Below, piece after piece: positions 41,908 through 52,087 of a DNA stretch of 64,000 nt. The position numbers and the translations under genes are program-made. The notes beneath the pieces are model-generated. The model worked only from the letters and a program-made list of their open reading frames with translations, was not told the DNA's origin and searched no databases. The stretch is from Bacteroidales bacterium. Lineage in GTDB: Bacteria; Bacteroidota; Bacteroidia; Bacteroidales; UBA932. Numbering within the stretch: the first letter of the stretch is position 1; each line of letters starts with the position of its first letter. Location: the NCBI GenBank assembly GCA_017452265.1, contig JAFTMS010000032.1, positions 1 to 64,000 of the forward strand. Direction: 5' to 3'.

Positions 41908-44418
41908 ATGGAAAAGAATGGAGCAGCTATATTAGAGGGACTGAACAGCGAGCAGAGGGCGGCTGTCAGTTGTGTGGACGGACCGGTGCTGATTGTGGCT
42001 GGTGCGGGCTCAGGAAAGACAAGGGTGTTGACAAGCAGAATCGCCTATATTCTGGAGAGGGGGTGCGACCCGTCGAGGGTGCTGGCGCTGACCTTCACGA
42101 AGAAGGCGGCCTCGGAAATGAAAGAGAGGATTGCCCTTATGGTAGGGGAAAGACGTGCGAGAAGGCTCTATATGGGCACATTTCACTCCGTCTTCATCAG
42201 GTTCCTGCGTGAATTTGCGGAGTCTCTGGGCTATCCTTCGGCATTCACGATATACGATACCGGCGATTCGGTAAGCGCCATAAAGACATGTCTGAAGGAA
42301 CTTCAGCTGGATGAGAAGGTCTATAAGCCCAAGGATGTGCTGTCGCGCATATCCATGGCGAAGAACAACCTCGTCACGCCTGCGGCCTACAGAAGGAACG
42401 CGACGGCCGTTCAGAACGATGCCGCTGCGAAAAAGCCGCGCATAGTGGACATATACGACCTTTACACCTACAAGTGCAGGCAGGCGGGAGTCATGGATTT
42501 CGACGACATCCTTCTGAACATGAACATCCTCCTGCGCGACAATCCTGCGGCCTTGGAGTCCATTGCAGGGCGCTTCGACTATATCATGGTTGATGAGTAT
42601 CAGGATACGAATTTCGCTCAGTATCTGATACTTAAGAAGTTGAGTCAGTATACGTCTAAACACAACCTCTGCGTCGTGGGTGATGATTCGCAGTCGATCT
42701 ATGCTTTCCGTGGGGCCAAGATCGAGAACATCCTGAACTTCAAGAAGGACTATCCTGAGCACCATATCTTCAGGCTTGAGCAGAACTACCGCTCGACGAG
42801 GGTGATTGTGGATGCTGCCAACTCATTGATAGCCAAGAATTCTGCACGCATACCGAAGGAGTGCTATTCGATGGGAGAGGAAGGGGAGAAGATAAGGCTG
42901 ATACAGGCATATACCGAGCAGGAGGAAGCGCTTCTCATTGCTTCGTCCATCATTACGCGTATACAGGCGGAACATGCGCAGTATCAGGATTTTGCGGTTC
43001 TTTACAGAACGAATGCACAGTCGCGTGCGCTTGAGGAGGCTCTTCGCCGAAGGAATCTTCCTTATGTTATATATTCGGGAAATTCATTCTTCGAGAGGGC
43101 TGAGGTGAAGGATATGATGGCCTATTTCAAGCTTGCTGTGAACCTGAATGACGACGAATCCTTCAAGAGGGTGGTGAACAAGCCTGCAAGGGGAATCGGC
43201 GATACGTCTATGAATGCTCTTGCAGCAGCTGCGGTGGAGCATAAGACCTCGCTTTTCAAGGCGACGTTTGCGGATGATCTGGAGAAATTCGGACTTAAAC
43301 CGCCTGCTGTCAAGAAGATACGTGATTTCTGCGAGATGATGAACAGGTTCTGTTTGCGCTCTGTGAAGGAGGATGCATATACGGTTGCGACAGCTCTGGC
43401 TATGGAATCCGGCCTTCTGATGTTCTACAAGAGCGATACGAGCATTGAGGGACAGTCACGTACCGCCAATGTGGAGGAACTTCTGAACAGCGTGAAGAAC
43501 TACATCGAGGAAAAGCAGGGCGAGATGTTTGAGGAAATGCAGGCGGAAGGTTCTGTGGGTGAGGGTGTTGAGCTTACGGCTGCGGATCTTCCGGTCGTAA
43601 CGTTGAGCGACTATCTGGAGAACGTGTCGCTTCTGAGCGCCGTCGATCTCGAGGATGACGAGGAATCTTCAAACAAGATCACGCTGATGACTGTGCACTC
43701 TTCGAAAGGTCTGGAATTCCCGTATGTGTTCGTGGCCGGAATGGAGGAAAACATATTCCCGTCGGGAGGATTCATGGCTTCCGAAAGCGATATAGAGGAA
43801 GAAAGACGCCTGTTCTATGTGGCTATGACACGTGCGAAGAAGGCTGTCGCGTTTACCTTTGCGTCCACAAGGACGAGGAACGGAAAGCATGAGGCCAATT
43901 CGCCGAGCCGTTTTGTCAGGGAAGTGGATCAGAAATATATCGCGAATCCTCTTACGAACGATGCCTTTGATGAAGACGATTCGCCTAAGTCCTTGTTCGG
44001 AGGCTGGGGCGGGCGCCCTTCGGGCGGATTTGCCCAGCGGTTCGGTTCGCAGGGAGGACAGCAGGGCGGTCAGAGGCGCAGTACGTACAATGAATACGGC
44101 CGTTCGGGCGCTGTCAGGACGGAGAGCAGGCCTGCTCCGGCAAGGAAGCCTGAGCCGGTGCGCAGAAGCGAGCCTGTTCCTGTACGCAGACCGCAGGCGG
44201 TGCCGAAACGTGTTCCTGATGCGGAATTCGAGCCGACACCTATCCTGCAGCTCAAGGCCGGCCAGAGGATTGAACATAACCGTTTCGGGTATGGACAAAT
44301 ACTTGAAATATCGGGCGCAGTCACCGATTTGAAGGCAAAAATCGCCTTTGATGACCATGGTGAGAAGATTTTAATACTGAAATATGCGAAAATTCGTGCT
44401 CTGGATGTTGCAGAATAG
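41908..44418 (+). CDS. UvrD/PcrA-type 3'-5' DNA helicase
   Basis: The 836-aa superfamily 1 helicase acts in repair and replication-fork processing. Motif I is VAGAGSGKTRVL (about residue 29 onward), motif II VDEYQDTN, motif III GDDSQSIYAFRGA, motif IV EQNYRS and motif VI VAMTRAKK. A low-complexity Gly/Arg/Pro linker precedes the C-terminal domain, which has AGQRIEHNRFGYGQI as in PcrA. I chose the ATG at 41908 because the extension upstream overlaps the nqrA promoter region. Separation of UvrD from PcrA needs a tree. Confidence 0.93.
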   Translation: MEKNGAAILEGLNSEQRAAVSCVDGPVLIVAGAGSGKTRVLTSRIAYILERGCDPSRVLALTFTKKAASEMKERIALMVGERRARRLYMGTFHSVFIRFLREFAESLGYPSAFTIYDTGDSVSAIKTCLKELQLDEKVYKPKDVLSRISMAKNNLVTPAAYRRNATAVQNDAAAKKPRIVDIYDLYTYKCRQAGVMDFDDILLNMNILLRDNPAALESIAGRFDYIMVDEYQDTNFAQYLILKKLSQYTSKHNLCVVGDDSQSIYAFRGAKIENILNFKKDYPEHHIFRLEQNYRSTRVIVDAANSLIAKNSARIPKECYSMGEEGEKIRLIQAYTEQEEALLIASSIITRIQAEHAQYQDFAVLYRTNAQSRALEEALRRRNLPYVIYSGNSFFERAEVKDMMAYFKLAVNLNDDESFKRVVNKPARGIGDTSMNALAAAAVEHKTSLFKATFADDLEKFGLKPPAVKKIRDFCEMMNRFCLRSVKEDAYTVATALAMESGLLMFYKSDTSIEGQSRTANVEELLNSVKNYIEEKQGEMFEEMQAEGSVGEGVELTAADLPVVTLSDYLENVSLLSAVDLEDDEESSNKITLMTVHSSKGLEFPYVFVAGMEENIFPSGGFMASESDIEEERRLFYVAMTRAKKAVAFTFASTRTRNGKHEANSPSRFVREVDQKYIANPLTNDAFDEDDSPKSLFGGWGGRPSGGFAQRFGSQGGQQGGQRRSTYNEYGRSGAVRTESRPAPARKPEPVRRSEPVPVRRPQAVPKRVPDAEFEPTPILQLKAGQRIEHNRFGYGQILEISGAVTDLKAKIAFDDHGEKILILKYAKIRALDVAE

Positions 44419-44475
44419 CGAATTTTCTGTATCTTTGCTGTGAAGTTTTTCATAGTTTAAGTTTAGGTTAAGTAG

Positions 44476-44516
44476 CGAGGCGTTCGCAGTGGATGCGAGT
44501 GCCTCGTGAATTTTTT
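44476..44516 (+). terminator. Terminator after the helicase gene
   Basis: CGAGGC (44476-44481) pairs with GCCTCG (44501-44506), with an inner CGC/GCG pairing, followed by TGAATTTTTT. It lies 58 nt after the stop. Confidence 0.75.
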
Positions 44517-44692
44517 GTAATCGTCCTTTCTGCAAGCCGCTGCGTCCACCCGGCTTGTCCGGAAGCCGGTTCCGCTATAACATTTTTCCCGACATAGAGC
44601 ATAAAAAAGAGAAAAAACCGACATTAAAAATAGACAAAAAACAGAAATATTTTCTTTTTCTTTTTTTTATCCATGTTCTTGATTTCTCGCTA

Positions 44693-44700
44693 TACTTTTG
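44693..44700 (+). promoter_or_regulatory. -7 promoter element of the DUF4493/DUF4906 lipoprotein operon
   Basis: TACTTTTG fits TAnnTTTG and lies 49 nt before the ATG at 44749. The -33 region is an A/T-rich tract without a clear TTTG. Confidence 0.5.
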
Positions 44701-44748
44701 TGGCTGTCCGCAATGTCGCGGCGATAAAAGATTCGAGGAGAAAGAAAA

Positions 44749-45867
44749 ATGAAAAAGCCATCTTCGTGTACGGCGTACCTTATGAAGGCAATCTGCTTCA
44801 TCCCGCTGTATTTCTGTTTTCTGTCGTGCGATATGCTCGGTACTTCCGCTTCCGTAGGGGGAAAGGGCGAGCTGCGCATCTCATTTGCATCCGGTCAGGA
44901 TGCCTTGACCCGTTCCGGTCTTGATGTACCGGATACGAGTGACTTCACGCTTACGGTGAAGGATTCCGAAGGTAATGTGATATATGACGGCAAGTATGGG
45001 GATTCCCCGGAATCCATGGAAGTGAATGCCGGCAGCTATTCCGTGTATGTCGTCTCATGCGAGTTCAGCCGTCCGGCCTTTTCTTCGCCGCAGTTCGGTG
45101 ACGAGCAGTGTGTGGTGGTGCCGGAAGGTGAGACCGTGAACGTGCGTCTCGTGTGCAGTCAGCTCAATTCGGGAATCCGTCTGAATGTGGATCCGGGGTT
45201 CCTCAGGGCTTATCCGGATGGCGTACTTTTTCTGAAGGCTGCCGCCGGCAAGCTGATGTACGGTTATTCCGAAAAGCGTATGGCGTATTTCAGCCCCGGA
45301 AACGTATCTCTTGTGCTCAGCGACGGGGGAAATGACCAGACTCTTCTGACGAAGAAGCTCGCCGCGCAGGACATGCTTGTGCTTGATGTGAGCGTCGCGG
45401 AGTCGTCCGGCAGCACGGGCGGGTCTTCACAGTCGGCCGGAAGAATTTCGGTTGCGGTGGATACGACCAGGAACTGGATTACGGACTCGTTTGTCATCGG
45501 AGGTGACGATGGTAAAGGCTCTGAAACGTCTGACGCTCTGACGGTTGCGCAGGCGATGGCTTCTGTCGGTGAGGAGGATGTATGGGTGAGCGGCTACATT
45601 GTGGGAGGAGACCTCTCGTCTTCGTCGGCATCATTTGAAGCGCCGTTCTCTTCCCGAACCAACATCGTGCTCGGACCTCGTTCTTCGACCTCGACCCGCA
45701 GTTCGTGCATCTCGGTGCAGCTTCCGTCAGGAGAACTCCGCGATGCCCTTAATCTGGTGGACAATCCTGATCTGCTTGGCAGGAAGGTCTGCATCAGGGG
45801 TGACGTCGTGGAGTCGTATTACGGACTCACCGGTCTGAAGAACATTACTGAATATGAATTTCAATGA
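44749..45867 (+). CDS. Lipoprotein with DUF4493-like and DUF6359-like domains
   Basis: The 372-aa product has a lipoprotein signal ending FCFLSC (C27; an ATG at 44782 would shorten it). The N-terminal half (about 45-150) resembles DUF4493, with ASGQDALTRSG, DFTLTVKDSEGNVIYDG and a closing VNVRLVCSQL. The C-terminal part (about 265-372) resembles DUF6359, an OB-like domain, with WVSGYIVGGD, SSCISVQLPSG and GRKVCIRGDV. The next gene overlaps its stop by 4 nt. Ligands unknown; likely a surface adhesin or binding protein. Confidence 0.7.
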   Translation: MKKPSSCTAYLMKAICFIPLYFCFLSCDMLGTSASVGGKGELRISFASGQDALTRSGLDVPDTSDFTLTVKDSEGNVIYDGKYGDSPESMEVNAGSYSVYVVSCEFSRPAFSSPQFGDEQCVVVPEGETVNVRLVCSQLNSGIRLNVDPGFLRAYPDGVLFLKAAAGKLMYGYSEKRMAYFSPGNVSLVLSDGGNDQTLLTKKLAAQDMLVLDVSVAESSGSTGGSSQSAGRISVAVDTTRNWITDSFVIGGDDGKGSETSDALTVAQAMASVGEEDVWVSGYIVGGDLSSSSASFEAPFSSRTNIVLGPRSSTSTRSSCISVQLPSGELRDALNLVDNPDLLGRKVCIRGDVVESYYGLTGLKNITEYEFQ

Positions 45868-48800
45868 CCTGCACCATGAATATGAAGAAGATACTCCTGA
45901 TGGCCGCTTTTGCGGTCTCTGCCCTCGCGTGCAGGGTTCATGAAATGCCGCGTCTGCTTTCGGAAGAGGACGGCGGCAGGGTGAAGGTCAACCTTATGCT
46001 TGAGGGAAGTCTTATGGGAAGCCTGACGCGCAGCATACTCGACGAGTCGGTCGAGACGAAACTGACCCATGTGACGCTGGCAAGCTACGGCGCGGACGGA
46101 AAGCTGCTTGACGTGCAGCACTATGAAGCGGACGAACCGTATATGGAACTGCTGGTCAGAAAGACCGGTGAGAACAATGTATATGCTCTTGTGAACATGG
46201 GGGACATGTCTGCCTCGTTCCCGGACGAAGAGTCGAAGGTGGGCTCCATGTGCTACATGCTGGACGGCTACGGTACGGTGAAGACATACGGTATGCCGAT
46301 GTGCGGTTCTCTGAAGCAGCTGGTGTATTCTGGGCCGGAGATAGAGATTCCGGTGGAGAGGCTTTTCGCGAAGGTGTCGGTGCGTGTGCTGCATACGGAA
46401 CTTTCCGGAGCCTCGGAGTCGACCTTATATGCCTACAACATGTGCAACAACAGCCTGTACATAAGGCAGGCGAACAGGAGGCTCTATCCGTTCTCTGAAT
46501 ACGGAAGCCGTGCCATGGGGACCGATGATGTGACCGATGATTCCGACTACAACTCCGATATGAATGACAGGGATGCATATGACGGCTCGTTGAGTCAGAG
46601 TGAGTTCGGTCCCGGTCCAGGATACCTGCAGGATACGACACTTGTTTTCTATGTCCCTGAAAACATCCAGGGAAATCTTCTGGAAGGCAATACGGATGCG
46701 TCTGCAAAGACATATGCGAGCATAGAGAATGTGGACGGAGTGAACTATGCGGAACTGTGCACCTATGTGGAACTTACGGCTACAAGGGTCAACAGCGGCA
46801 CCGGCTACGGAGGTACGAAGGTATACAGATGCTATCTCGGTGAGGACGGCACATCGGATTTCAGCGTCAGGAGGAACGGCAGATATGACATAACCATAAG
46901 TCTCACCGACGACGGAATGTTCCTTGACAGCTGGAAAGCGGAAATGGGGGAGGACTGGACGGATACCCGCACCTTGAGGTTCGTGGAGGCTCCTTATGTC
47001 GTGTATCAGGGCAAGGAGGAGAATGTCTTCGTCCATTATCACAGGATGACGTCCACAGAAGTGAATTCGCAGGCATATCCTGACGAATGGACGTATGTCT
47101 TTGATGATGAGGCCATAACGGCTGCCGGCCTGGAATATTCATATGACCCGTCCACTCTTGAAACAGGTGAAAACGGCTGCAAGGATTTCTGCTTCAAGTT
47201 CAAGGCTTCTGCCGACGCGAAGGCGGGGACCGTCATACCGCTGAAGATCATGTCGACGTTCGGCTCGCTTGAGGCAAGCACATCCATCTATGTCGCGGAA
47301 CTTGGAGACATGGCTCTGGCCTGGGACTTCTGCCCTTCATATGTGGCTCAGGAGGGTACTGTCGCCGTTTCCGGTGTTCCGGATGACCTTCTTCCTCTGT
47401 CGGTTTCGGTTTCTGACGGCAGCATAGCCAGAGTTCAGAAGCTTTCGGACAGTTCGTTCAATGTCATAGCGACCGGGGAAGGCGAGACGGAGATTCTGTT
47501 CAGCAATGCGGACGGCTCGCAGACCTGCTCTGCATCCCTGTCCGTGAAAGTTCCGATGATAGAGGCCTGGGGAGGCGTTCCGTTGCTGAATCCTGACGGG
47601 CAGCCCGCTTATCATTATTTCAGCTATTATGATGAGGGCTATTATACCCTGTCGAATTTCAATACTGATGCGGTCGAGGAGTTCCTGCTTCCTGAAATCA
47701 CGAACAATGAATTCATCGAGATTGTAGATCCTGTCGTGGAGGAGGATGGACGCATAAAGGGATGGCTGCAGGTGTCCCGGCTGTATGATGATGACGGAAA
47801 TCAGATCACGATAGGGGAGAGGCATTCTCTGATGGTGCGCCCGAAAGGATTTCCGGATGCCGCGCAGGATGGCATGGAGGCCATGGTGAGGAATCCGTTC
47901 ATAAATGCAGTGGCCCAGACGCAGCTGGGCGAGGTTCACGACTACACGCTTTTCAGTTTCAGCGATGTGAAGCCGGAGGTGAGGGCATTGTTCACGGATC
48001 AGATTGCAGCAAACAGGAGTTTCGAGTATGAGGCTCCGAAAGTGAACGCCTCGGCTGAATACGTGAGAGCTTCAATCGAGCCGGCATGGGTTTCGAACGG
48101 ATTTTCATATGATAACGAACTGTACAGCGTGAGCTATGATCAGAGCGATGCGGACTATGCCTCGGGAGCCTCACTGAGCCTGACGATGGCTTCGCCGGGT
48201 GCTGCCTCAAAGCACAGTGCCGGAAGACACGATGTGTATCTGAAGGTGCGCAACAGACATTCGCAGGAGGAGATAGACTTCCTGTGGGGATGTGTCGACG
48301 TCTATGTGCATACGGCAATAGGTGCGGAGGCTGTCTTCGGAAGCCAGCTTGCGAACTACAGCCTGGGAGGAAACACATTCGCGCAGGTGTACAACAATGT
48401 GGCCGGCTCGACGATATTCAATACGACTTCTCCCATTGCTGCTGTCCATTATGCCGATGTGTCGGTCGGATATCTTACGGGCGTGGATAATGTGTATGTG
48501 CTCAATCGGATGAATTATGGGGCGGGTGCGGCTTCCAACATCTATAGTGCACTTGACGTCGTTATTCCGGATGTCGATGACGGAACCGTGGATTCGAACA
48601 CGGCCCTTCTTTATTCGGTGATGACCGGTTCGGATGAAAGGATATCAGTCTGCGGCGAGACATATGGAGCGAGGAAAGGCATAGGGAGGACGCTTTACAG
48701 GATGTTGAGGATAGCTCCGTATGAAAGGACCGTGACGGAAAGCGAGAAGCTTCAGTGGTTCCTCGGTTATAATCCGGCTTCTTCTGCCGCGTCGACATCC

Positions 48801-49004
48801 TATGTGGCCAGATATACTTTCCGTGATCCTCTTGAGATCGAATACAATGATTTCAATCTTGTGCAGAGAGATGCTCCGTTCTATTACAACCCGGAAGATT
48901 TCCGAAGCTGTCTTGACTCTCAGGAGAGGGGATACCATGTATTTCATTTTCTTGACGAAATGATGCCGGAGACTGCCGGGTGGATCAACCTTATTGGGAA
49001 ATAA
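45864..49004 (+). CDS. Large DUF4906-type surface lipoprotein
   Basis: The product is 1046 aa from the first ATG; the ATG at 45882 (MKKILLMAAFAVSALAC, C17) gives a cleaner lipoprotein signal. The fimbrillin-like DUF4906 core, with YRCYLGEDGTSDFSVRRNGRYDI, lies near residues 312-334. Ig-like and bacterial Ig-2-like segments follow (about 480-570), then a long C-terminal region. It is more than twice the size of the related protein encoded at 27384-28697. Coupled to the DUF4493/DUF6359 gene, so the two probably act together on the cell surface. Confidence 0.68.
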   Translation: MTCTMNMKKILLMAAFAVSALACRVHEMPRLLSEEDGGRVKVNLMLEGSLMGSLTRSILDESVETKLTHVTLASYGADGKLLDVQHYEADEPYMELLVRKTGENNVYALVNMGDMSASFPDEESKVGSMCYMLDGYGTVKTYGMPMCGSLKQLVYSGPEIEIPVERLFAKVSVRVLHTELSGASESTLYAYNMCNNSLYIRQANRRLYPFSEYGSRAMGTDDVTDDSDYNSDMNDRDAYDGSLSQSEFGPGPGYLQDTTLVFYVPENIQGNLLEGNTDASAKTYASIENVDGVNYAELCTYVELTATRVNSGTGYGGTKVYRCYLGEDGTSDFSVRRNGRYDITISLTDDGMFLDSWKAEMGEDWTDTRTLRFVEAPYVVYQGKEENVFVHYHRMTSTEVNSQAYPDEWTYVFDDEAITAAGLEYSYDPSTLETGENGCKDFCFKFKASADAKAGTVIPLKIMSTFGSLEASTSIYVAELGDMALAWDFCPSYVAQEGTVAVSGVPDDLLPLSVSVSDGSIARVQKLSDSSFNVIATGEGETEILFSNADGSQTCSASLSVKVPMIEAWGGVPLLNPDGQPAYHYFSYYDEGYYTLSNFNTDAVEEFLLPEITNNEFIEIVDPVVEEDGRIKGWLQVSRLYDDDGNQITIGERHSLMVRPKGFPDAAQDGMEAMVRNPFINAVAQTQLGEVHDYTLFSFSDVKPEVRALFTDQIAANRSFEYEAPKVNASAEYVRASIEPAWVSNGFSYDNELYSVSYDQSDADYASGASLSLTMASPGAASKHSAGRHDVYLKVRNRHSQEEIDFLWGCVDVYVHTAIGAEAVFGSQLANYSLGGNTFAQVYNNVAGSTIFNTTSPIAAVHYADVSVGYLTGVDNVYVLNRMNYGAGAASNIYSALDVVIPDVDDGTVDSNTALLYSVMTGSDERISVCGETYGARKGIGRTLYRMLRIAPYERTVTESEKLQWFLGYNPASSAASTSYVARYTFRDPLEIEYNDFNLVQRDAPFYYNPEDFRSCLDSQERGYHVFHFLDEMMPETAGWINLIGK

Positions 49005-49063
49005 GCCTTTTACCCTTGCCTTCGGGCAGATTGACAGAAATGTATGCCGTGAGTACCTTACGA

Positions 49064-49095
49064 TTTGTAAATCTATGCTTTAATGCGTATATTTG
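49064..49095 (+). promoter_or_regulatory. Strong promoter of the SusC/SusD-protease locus
   Basis: TTTG (49064-49067) and TATATTTG (49088-49095) are 20 nt apart, 34 nt before the SusC start. It is the only clear promoter found before the right edge, so the downstream genes are probably one long operon. Confidence 0.78.
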
Positions 49096-49129
49096 CAAGA
49101 TTTTGCAAAGATAAACTCAAGACATACTG

Positions 49130-52075
49130 ATGAAAAACATTAAAAGATTGACTTTGACCATGCTGCTGTCTGTGCTTGGTGGGGGATTCCTTCTTCAGGG
49201 ACAGACGGTAGTGAAGGTCAGCGGAGTGGTGACGTCTGCCGATGACGGCCTGCCTATGGTGGGTGTCGGAGTGATGGCCGGTCCGGGAAACGGTGTGATC
49301 ACCTCGCTTGACGGTGACTATTACATCGAAGTGGCTCCCGGCACGGAATTGACGTTCTCCAGCATCGGCTTCAATGATGAGAAGGTGGTGGTGCCGCAGA
49401 CGGAAAGCTTTGTCCACAATGTGGTGATGCGGACAGAAAGCGTCACACTGGACGATGTCGTTGTCGTTGCATATGGCGTCCGCAAGAAGGGAACGGTTGC
49501 AGGTTCGGTTTCGACTGTCAAGTCCGAGAAGCTGGAGAATACGCCGACAGCGGCATTCGATCAGGCGCTTCAGGGCCAGGTCGCAGGACTTACGGTGCTT
49601 TCGAATTCCGGCGAGCCGAGCGCGTCTGCAACCCTGAAGATCAGAGGCACGAATTCGATCAACTCAGGTACAGCGCCTCTCTATATCCTTGACGGTGTGG
49701 AGATTTCGGCCTCGGACTTCAATACGATCAATCCTGCCGACATCGAGAACATGTCGGTGCTGAAGGATGCGTCATCGACTTCGATATATGGAGCGCGTGC
49801 AGCAAACGGTGTGATAGTGATCACGACAAAGCGCGGCCGCAATACCGAAAGGCCTGTCATCAGCTACCGTATGCAGTTGGGCTGGTCTTCGCTTGCCGGC
49901 AGCAACTGGGACCTGATGAATACTCAGGAGCGTATCCGGTATGAGAAGGAGCTCGGCCTCACGGCCGGTCAGAACTACGACCTTCTTTCGAAGATCGACG
50001 TGAACTGGATGGATGTCGTGTTCAACGATTCAGCCATGCTCCAGAGCCATGAGCTTTCTGTGGCAAGCGCCGATGACAAGACGAACTATTACTTCTCGGG
50101 CGGATATTACGACCAGGACGGTATCGCTCCAGGCTCGCTGTTCAAGCGTTATTCGATGCGCTTCAATGTGGAGCACAGGATGGCTCAGTGGCTGAAGATG
50201 GGCACGAATACGATGTTCAACTATCAGGATATCCAGCAGGCTGATGAAGGCTCCTATGCACTTGTGACGCCGATTTCGGCGGCCCGCTTCATGCTGCCGT
50301 ATTGGAATCCGTACATGGCGGACGGCTCGCTGGCATCCGTGAACGACGGCTCTTGGAAAGGTCAGGGACAGAACCCTCTGGAGTGGCTGGAGAACAATCC
50401 GGTGGCCTACAAGAAGTACAAGATGTTCTCGACCGTCTTTGCCGAGATGAACATATGGCGCAATCTTGTGTTCAAGAGCCAGTTCGGAGTGGACTTCTCG
50501 CATTCTACAGGCCTCAGCCAGTCTTTCGCAAGCTATCTGCCGAACCAGGGCGAGGGCTATGCCGCAAGAAGTTCGAGTGACGGACTGAACCTCCAGCTCA
50601 CCAATACGCTCACATACCGTTTCGACATAAGGAACACGCACGACTTCAATTTCCTGCTCGGCCAGGAATGGCAGGACTACCATATGGAGCGTTTCAGCGT
50701 AGCGACTGAAGGACAGACCAATGACCTTCTTACAGATGTGTCGACAGGTACGAGGGCAACATCATGGGACAGCCTCTCGTCTTCGGACTATTCACGCCTT
50801 TCGTTCTTCGGCCGTGCCGAGTACAATTATTCGAACCGCTATTATGCTGAGGCTTCCGTGCGTACGGACGGCTCGTCGCGCTTCGGCGCGGACAACCGTT
50901 GGGGGGTGTTCGGAGCAGCAGGCTTCATGTGGGACATAAGGAACGAGGACTTCATGGCTGATAAGAGGGAATGGCTCACGATGGGGCAGCTTTCCTTCAG
51001 TACAGGTACGAACGGAAACTCGGATATTCCTAATTATGAGCATCTTGCCCTTATTGGAGGTGGCGCGGATTATGTGGGGGATTCCGGAATTGCCCCTGTG
51101 CAGCCGGGAAATGAAAGCCTGACATGGGAGAATACATGGATGACGAACCTTGCCTTCCGTTTCGGCTTCTGGAACAGACTTGACGTAAGCCTGGAACTCT
51201 ACAGGAACAAGACTACGGACATGCTCATGTCTGTGCCGCTTTCGTATGCCCAGTCCAACGGCTACGGCTATATGTGGAAGAACGTCGGAGCGATGGTGAA
51301 CAAGGGCTTCGAGCTTGATGTGAACGCCGTCGTGCTGCAGATCAAGGACTTCCAGTGGACGGTGAATGCCAATGTGGGCTACAACCACAACCGTATCACC
51401 GAGCTTTACGGCGATGTGACTGAATACGAGCTTTCAAATACGAGCACCAAGCTCGCTGTTGGACATCCCCTCGGTGAGTTCTACATCAACCGCTATGCAG
51501 GTGTGAATCCGGCGAACGGTGACGCCCTCTGGTACGACAAGGACGGCAACATCACCAACGAGATGCGTGACGAGGACAAGGTGCTGATAGGCAAGTCCTA
51601 CCACGCTCCATGGCAGGGCGGATTCGGTACAGGCCTCTCATGGAAGGGCCTGAGCCTCACTGCGCAGTTCAGCTGGGTGGGGGACAGGTGGATGATCAAC
51701 AACGACCGTTATTTCGACGAATCGAACGGTCGCTTCATGACATACAACCAGTCACGCCGCCTGCTCGACAGATGGAAGAATCCGGGAGACATCACCGACA
51801 TCCCGCGTCATGGCGAATATACCGAGTTCGACAGCCGCCTTCTCGAGGATGCTTCGTTCCTCCGTCTGAAGAACGTGATGCTCGCCTACAGCCTGCCGGA
51901 GAATCTGCTGAAGAAGACCGGCTTCATCAGAGGCCTCAGAGTGTATGCCCAGGGCCAGAACCTCCTGACGTTCACCAATTTCTCAGGTCTGGATCCGGAG
52001 AGCGCATCAAACATCTATGCGGCACAGTATCCTATGTCGCGTCAGTTTACGTTCGGTCTCGACCTCACATTCTAA
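49130..52075 (+). CDS. SusC/RagA family TonB-dependent outer-membrane transporter
   Basis: The 981-aa protein has a signal peptide, a carboxypeptidase-like regulatory domain (about residues 27-100, DGLPMVGVGV and TSLDGDYYIEV), the TonB-box-like DDVVVVAYG and SusC signatures, then the plug (LKIRGTNSINSGTAPLYILDG) and a 22-strand-type barrel ending in QFTFGLDLTF. It lacks an extra N-terminal signalling domain, so it does not directly feed an anti-sigma factor. It should import the ligand captured by SusD, using TonB energy. Confidence 0.95.
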   Translation: MKNIKRLTLTMLLSVLGGGFLLQGQTVVKVSGVVTSADDGLPMVGVGVMAGPGNGVITSLDGDYYIEVAPGTELTFSSIGFNDEKVVVPQTESFVHNVVMRTESVTLDDVVVVAYGVRKKGTVAGSVSTVKSEKLENTPTAAFDQALQGQVAGLTVLSNSGEPSASATLKIRGTNSINSGTAPLYILDGVEISASDFNTINPADIENMSVLKDASSTSIYGARAANGVIVITTKRGRNTERPVISYRMQLGWSSLAGSNWDLMNTQERIRYEKELGLTAGQNYDLLSKIDVNWMDVVFNDSAMLQSHELSVASADDKTNYYFSGGYYDQDGIAPGSLFKRYSMRFNVEHRMAQWLKMGTNTMFNYQDIQQADEGSYALVTPISAARFMLPYWNPYMADGSLASVNDGSWKGQGQNPLEWLENNPVAYKKYKMFSTVFAEMNIWRNLVFKSQFGVDFSHSTGLSQSFASYLPNQGEGYAARSSSDGLNLQLTNTLTYRFDIRNTHDFNFLLGQEWQDYHMERFSVATEGQTNDLLTDVSTGTRATSWDSLSSSDYSRLSFFGRAEYNYSNRYYAEASVRTDGSSRFGADNRWGVFGAAGFMWDIRNEDFMADKREWLTMGQLSFSTGTNGNSDIPNYEHLALIGGGADYVGDSGIAPVQPGNESLTWENTWMTNLAFRFGFWNRLDVSLELYRNKTTDMLMSVPLSYAQSNGYGYMWKNVGAMVNKGFELDVNAVVLQIKDFQWTVNANVGYNHNRITELYGDVTEYELSNTSTKLAVGHPLGEFYINRYAGVNPANGDALWYDKDGNITNEMRDEDKVLIGKSYHAPWQGGFGTGLSWKGLSLTAQFSWVGDRWMINNDRYFDESNGRFMTYNQSRRLLDRWKNPGDITDIPRHGEYTEFDSRLLEDASFLRLKNVMLAYSLPENLLKKTGFIRGLRVYAQGQNLLTFTNFSGLDPESASNIYAAQYPMSRQFTFGLDLTF

Positions 52076-52087
52076 ATCTCTGCAGCC

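Larger units (their letters stand above)
44419..44748. other. 330-nt gap with terminator, hairpin and promoter
   Basis: The stretch holds the terminator of the helicase (44476-44516), a second 7-bp hairpin CCGGCTT/AAGCCGG (44550-44569), an A/T-rich tract and a TACTTTTG element (44693-44700). No gene is supported; a 65-codon frame across it looks like a shadow. Confidence 0.6.

Noticed and set aside
44555..44752. 65-codon frame before the DUF4493 lipoprotein gene
   Set aside because: Runs through hairpin, A/T tract and promoter; composition follows the intergenic DNA.
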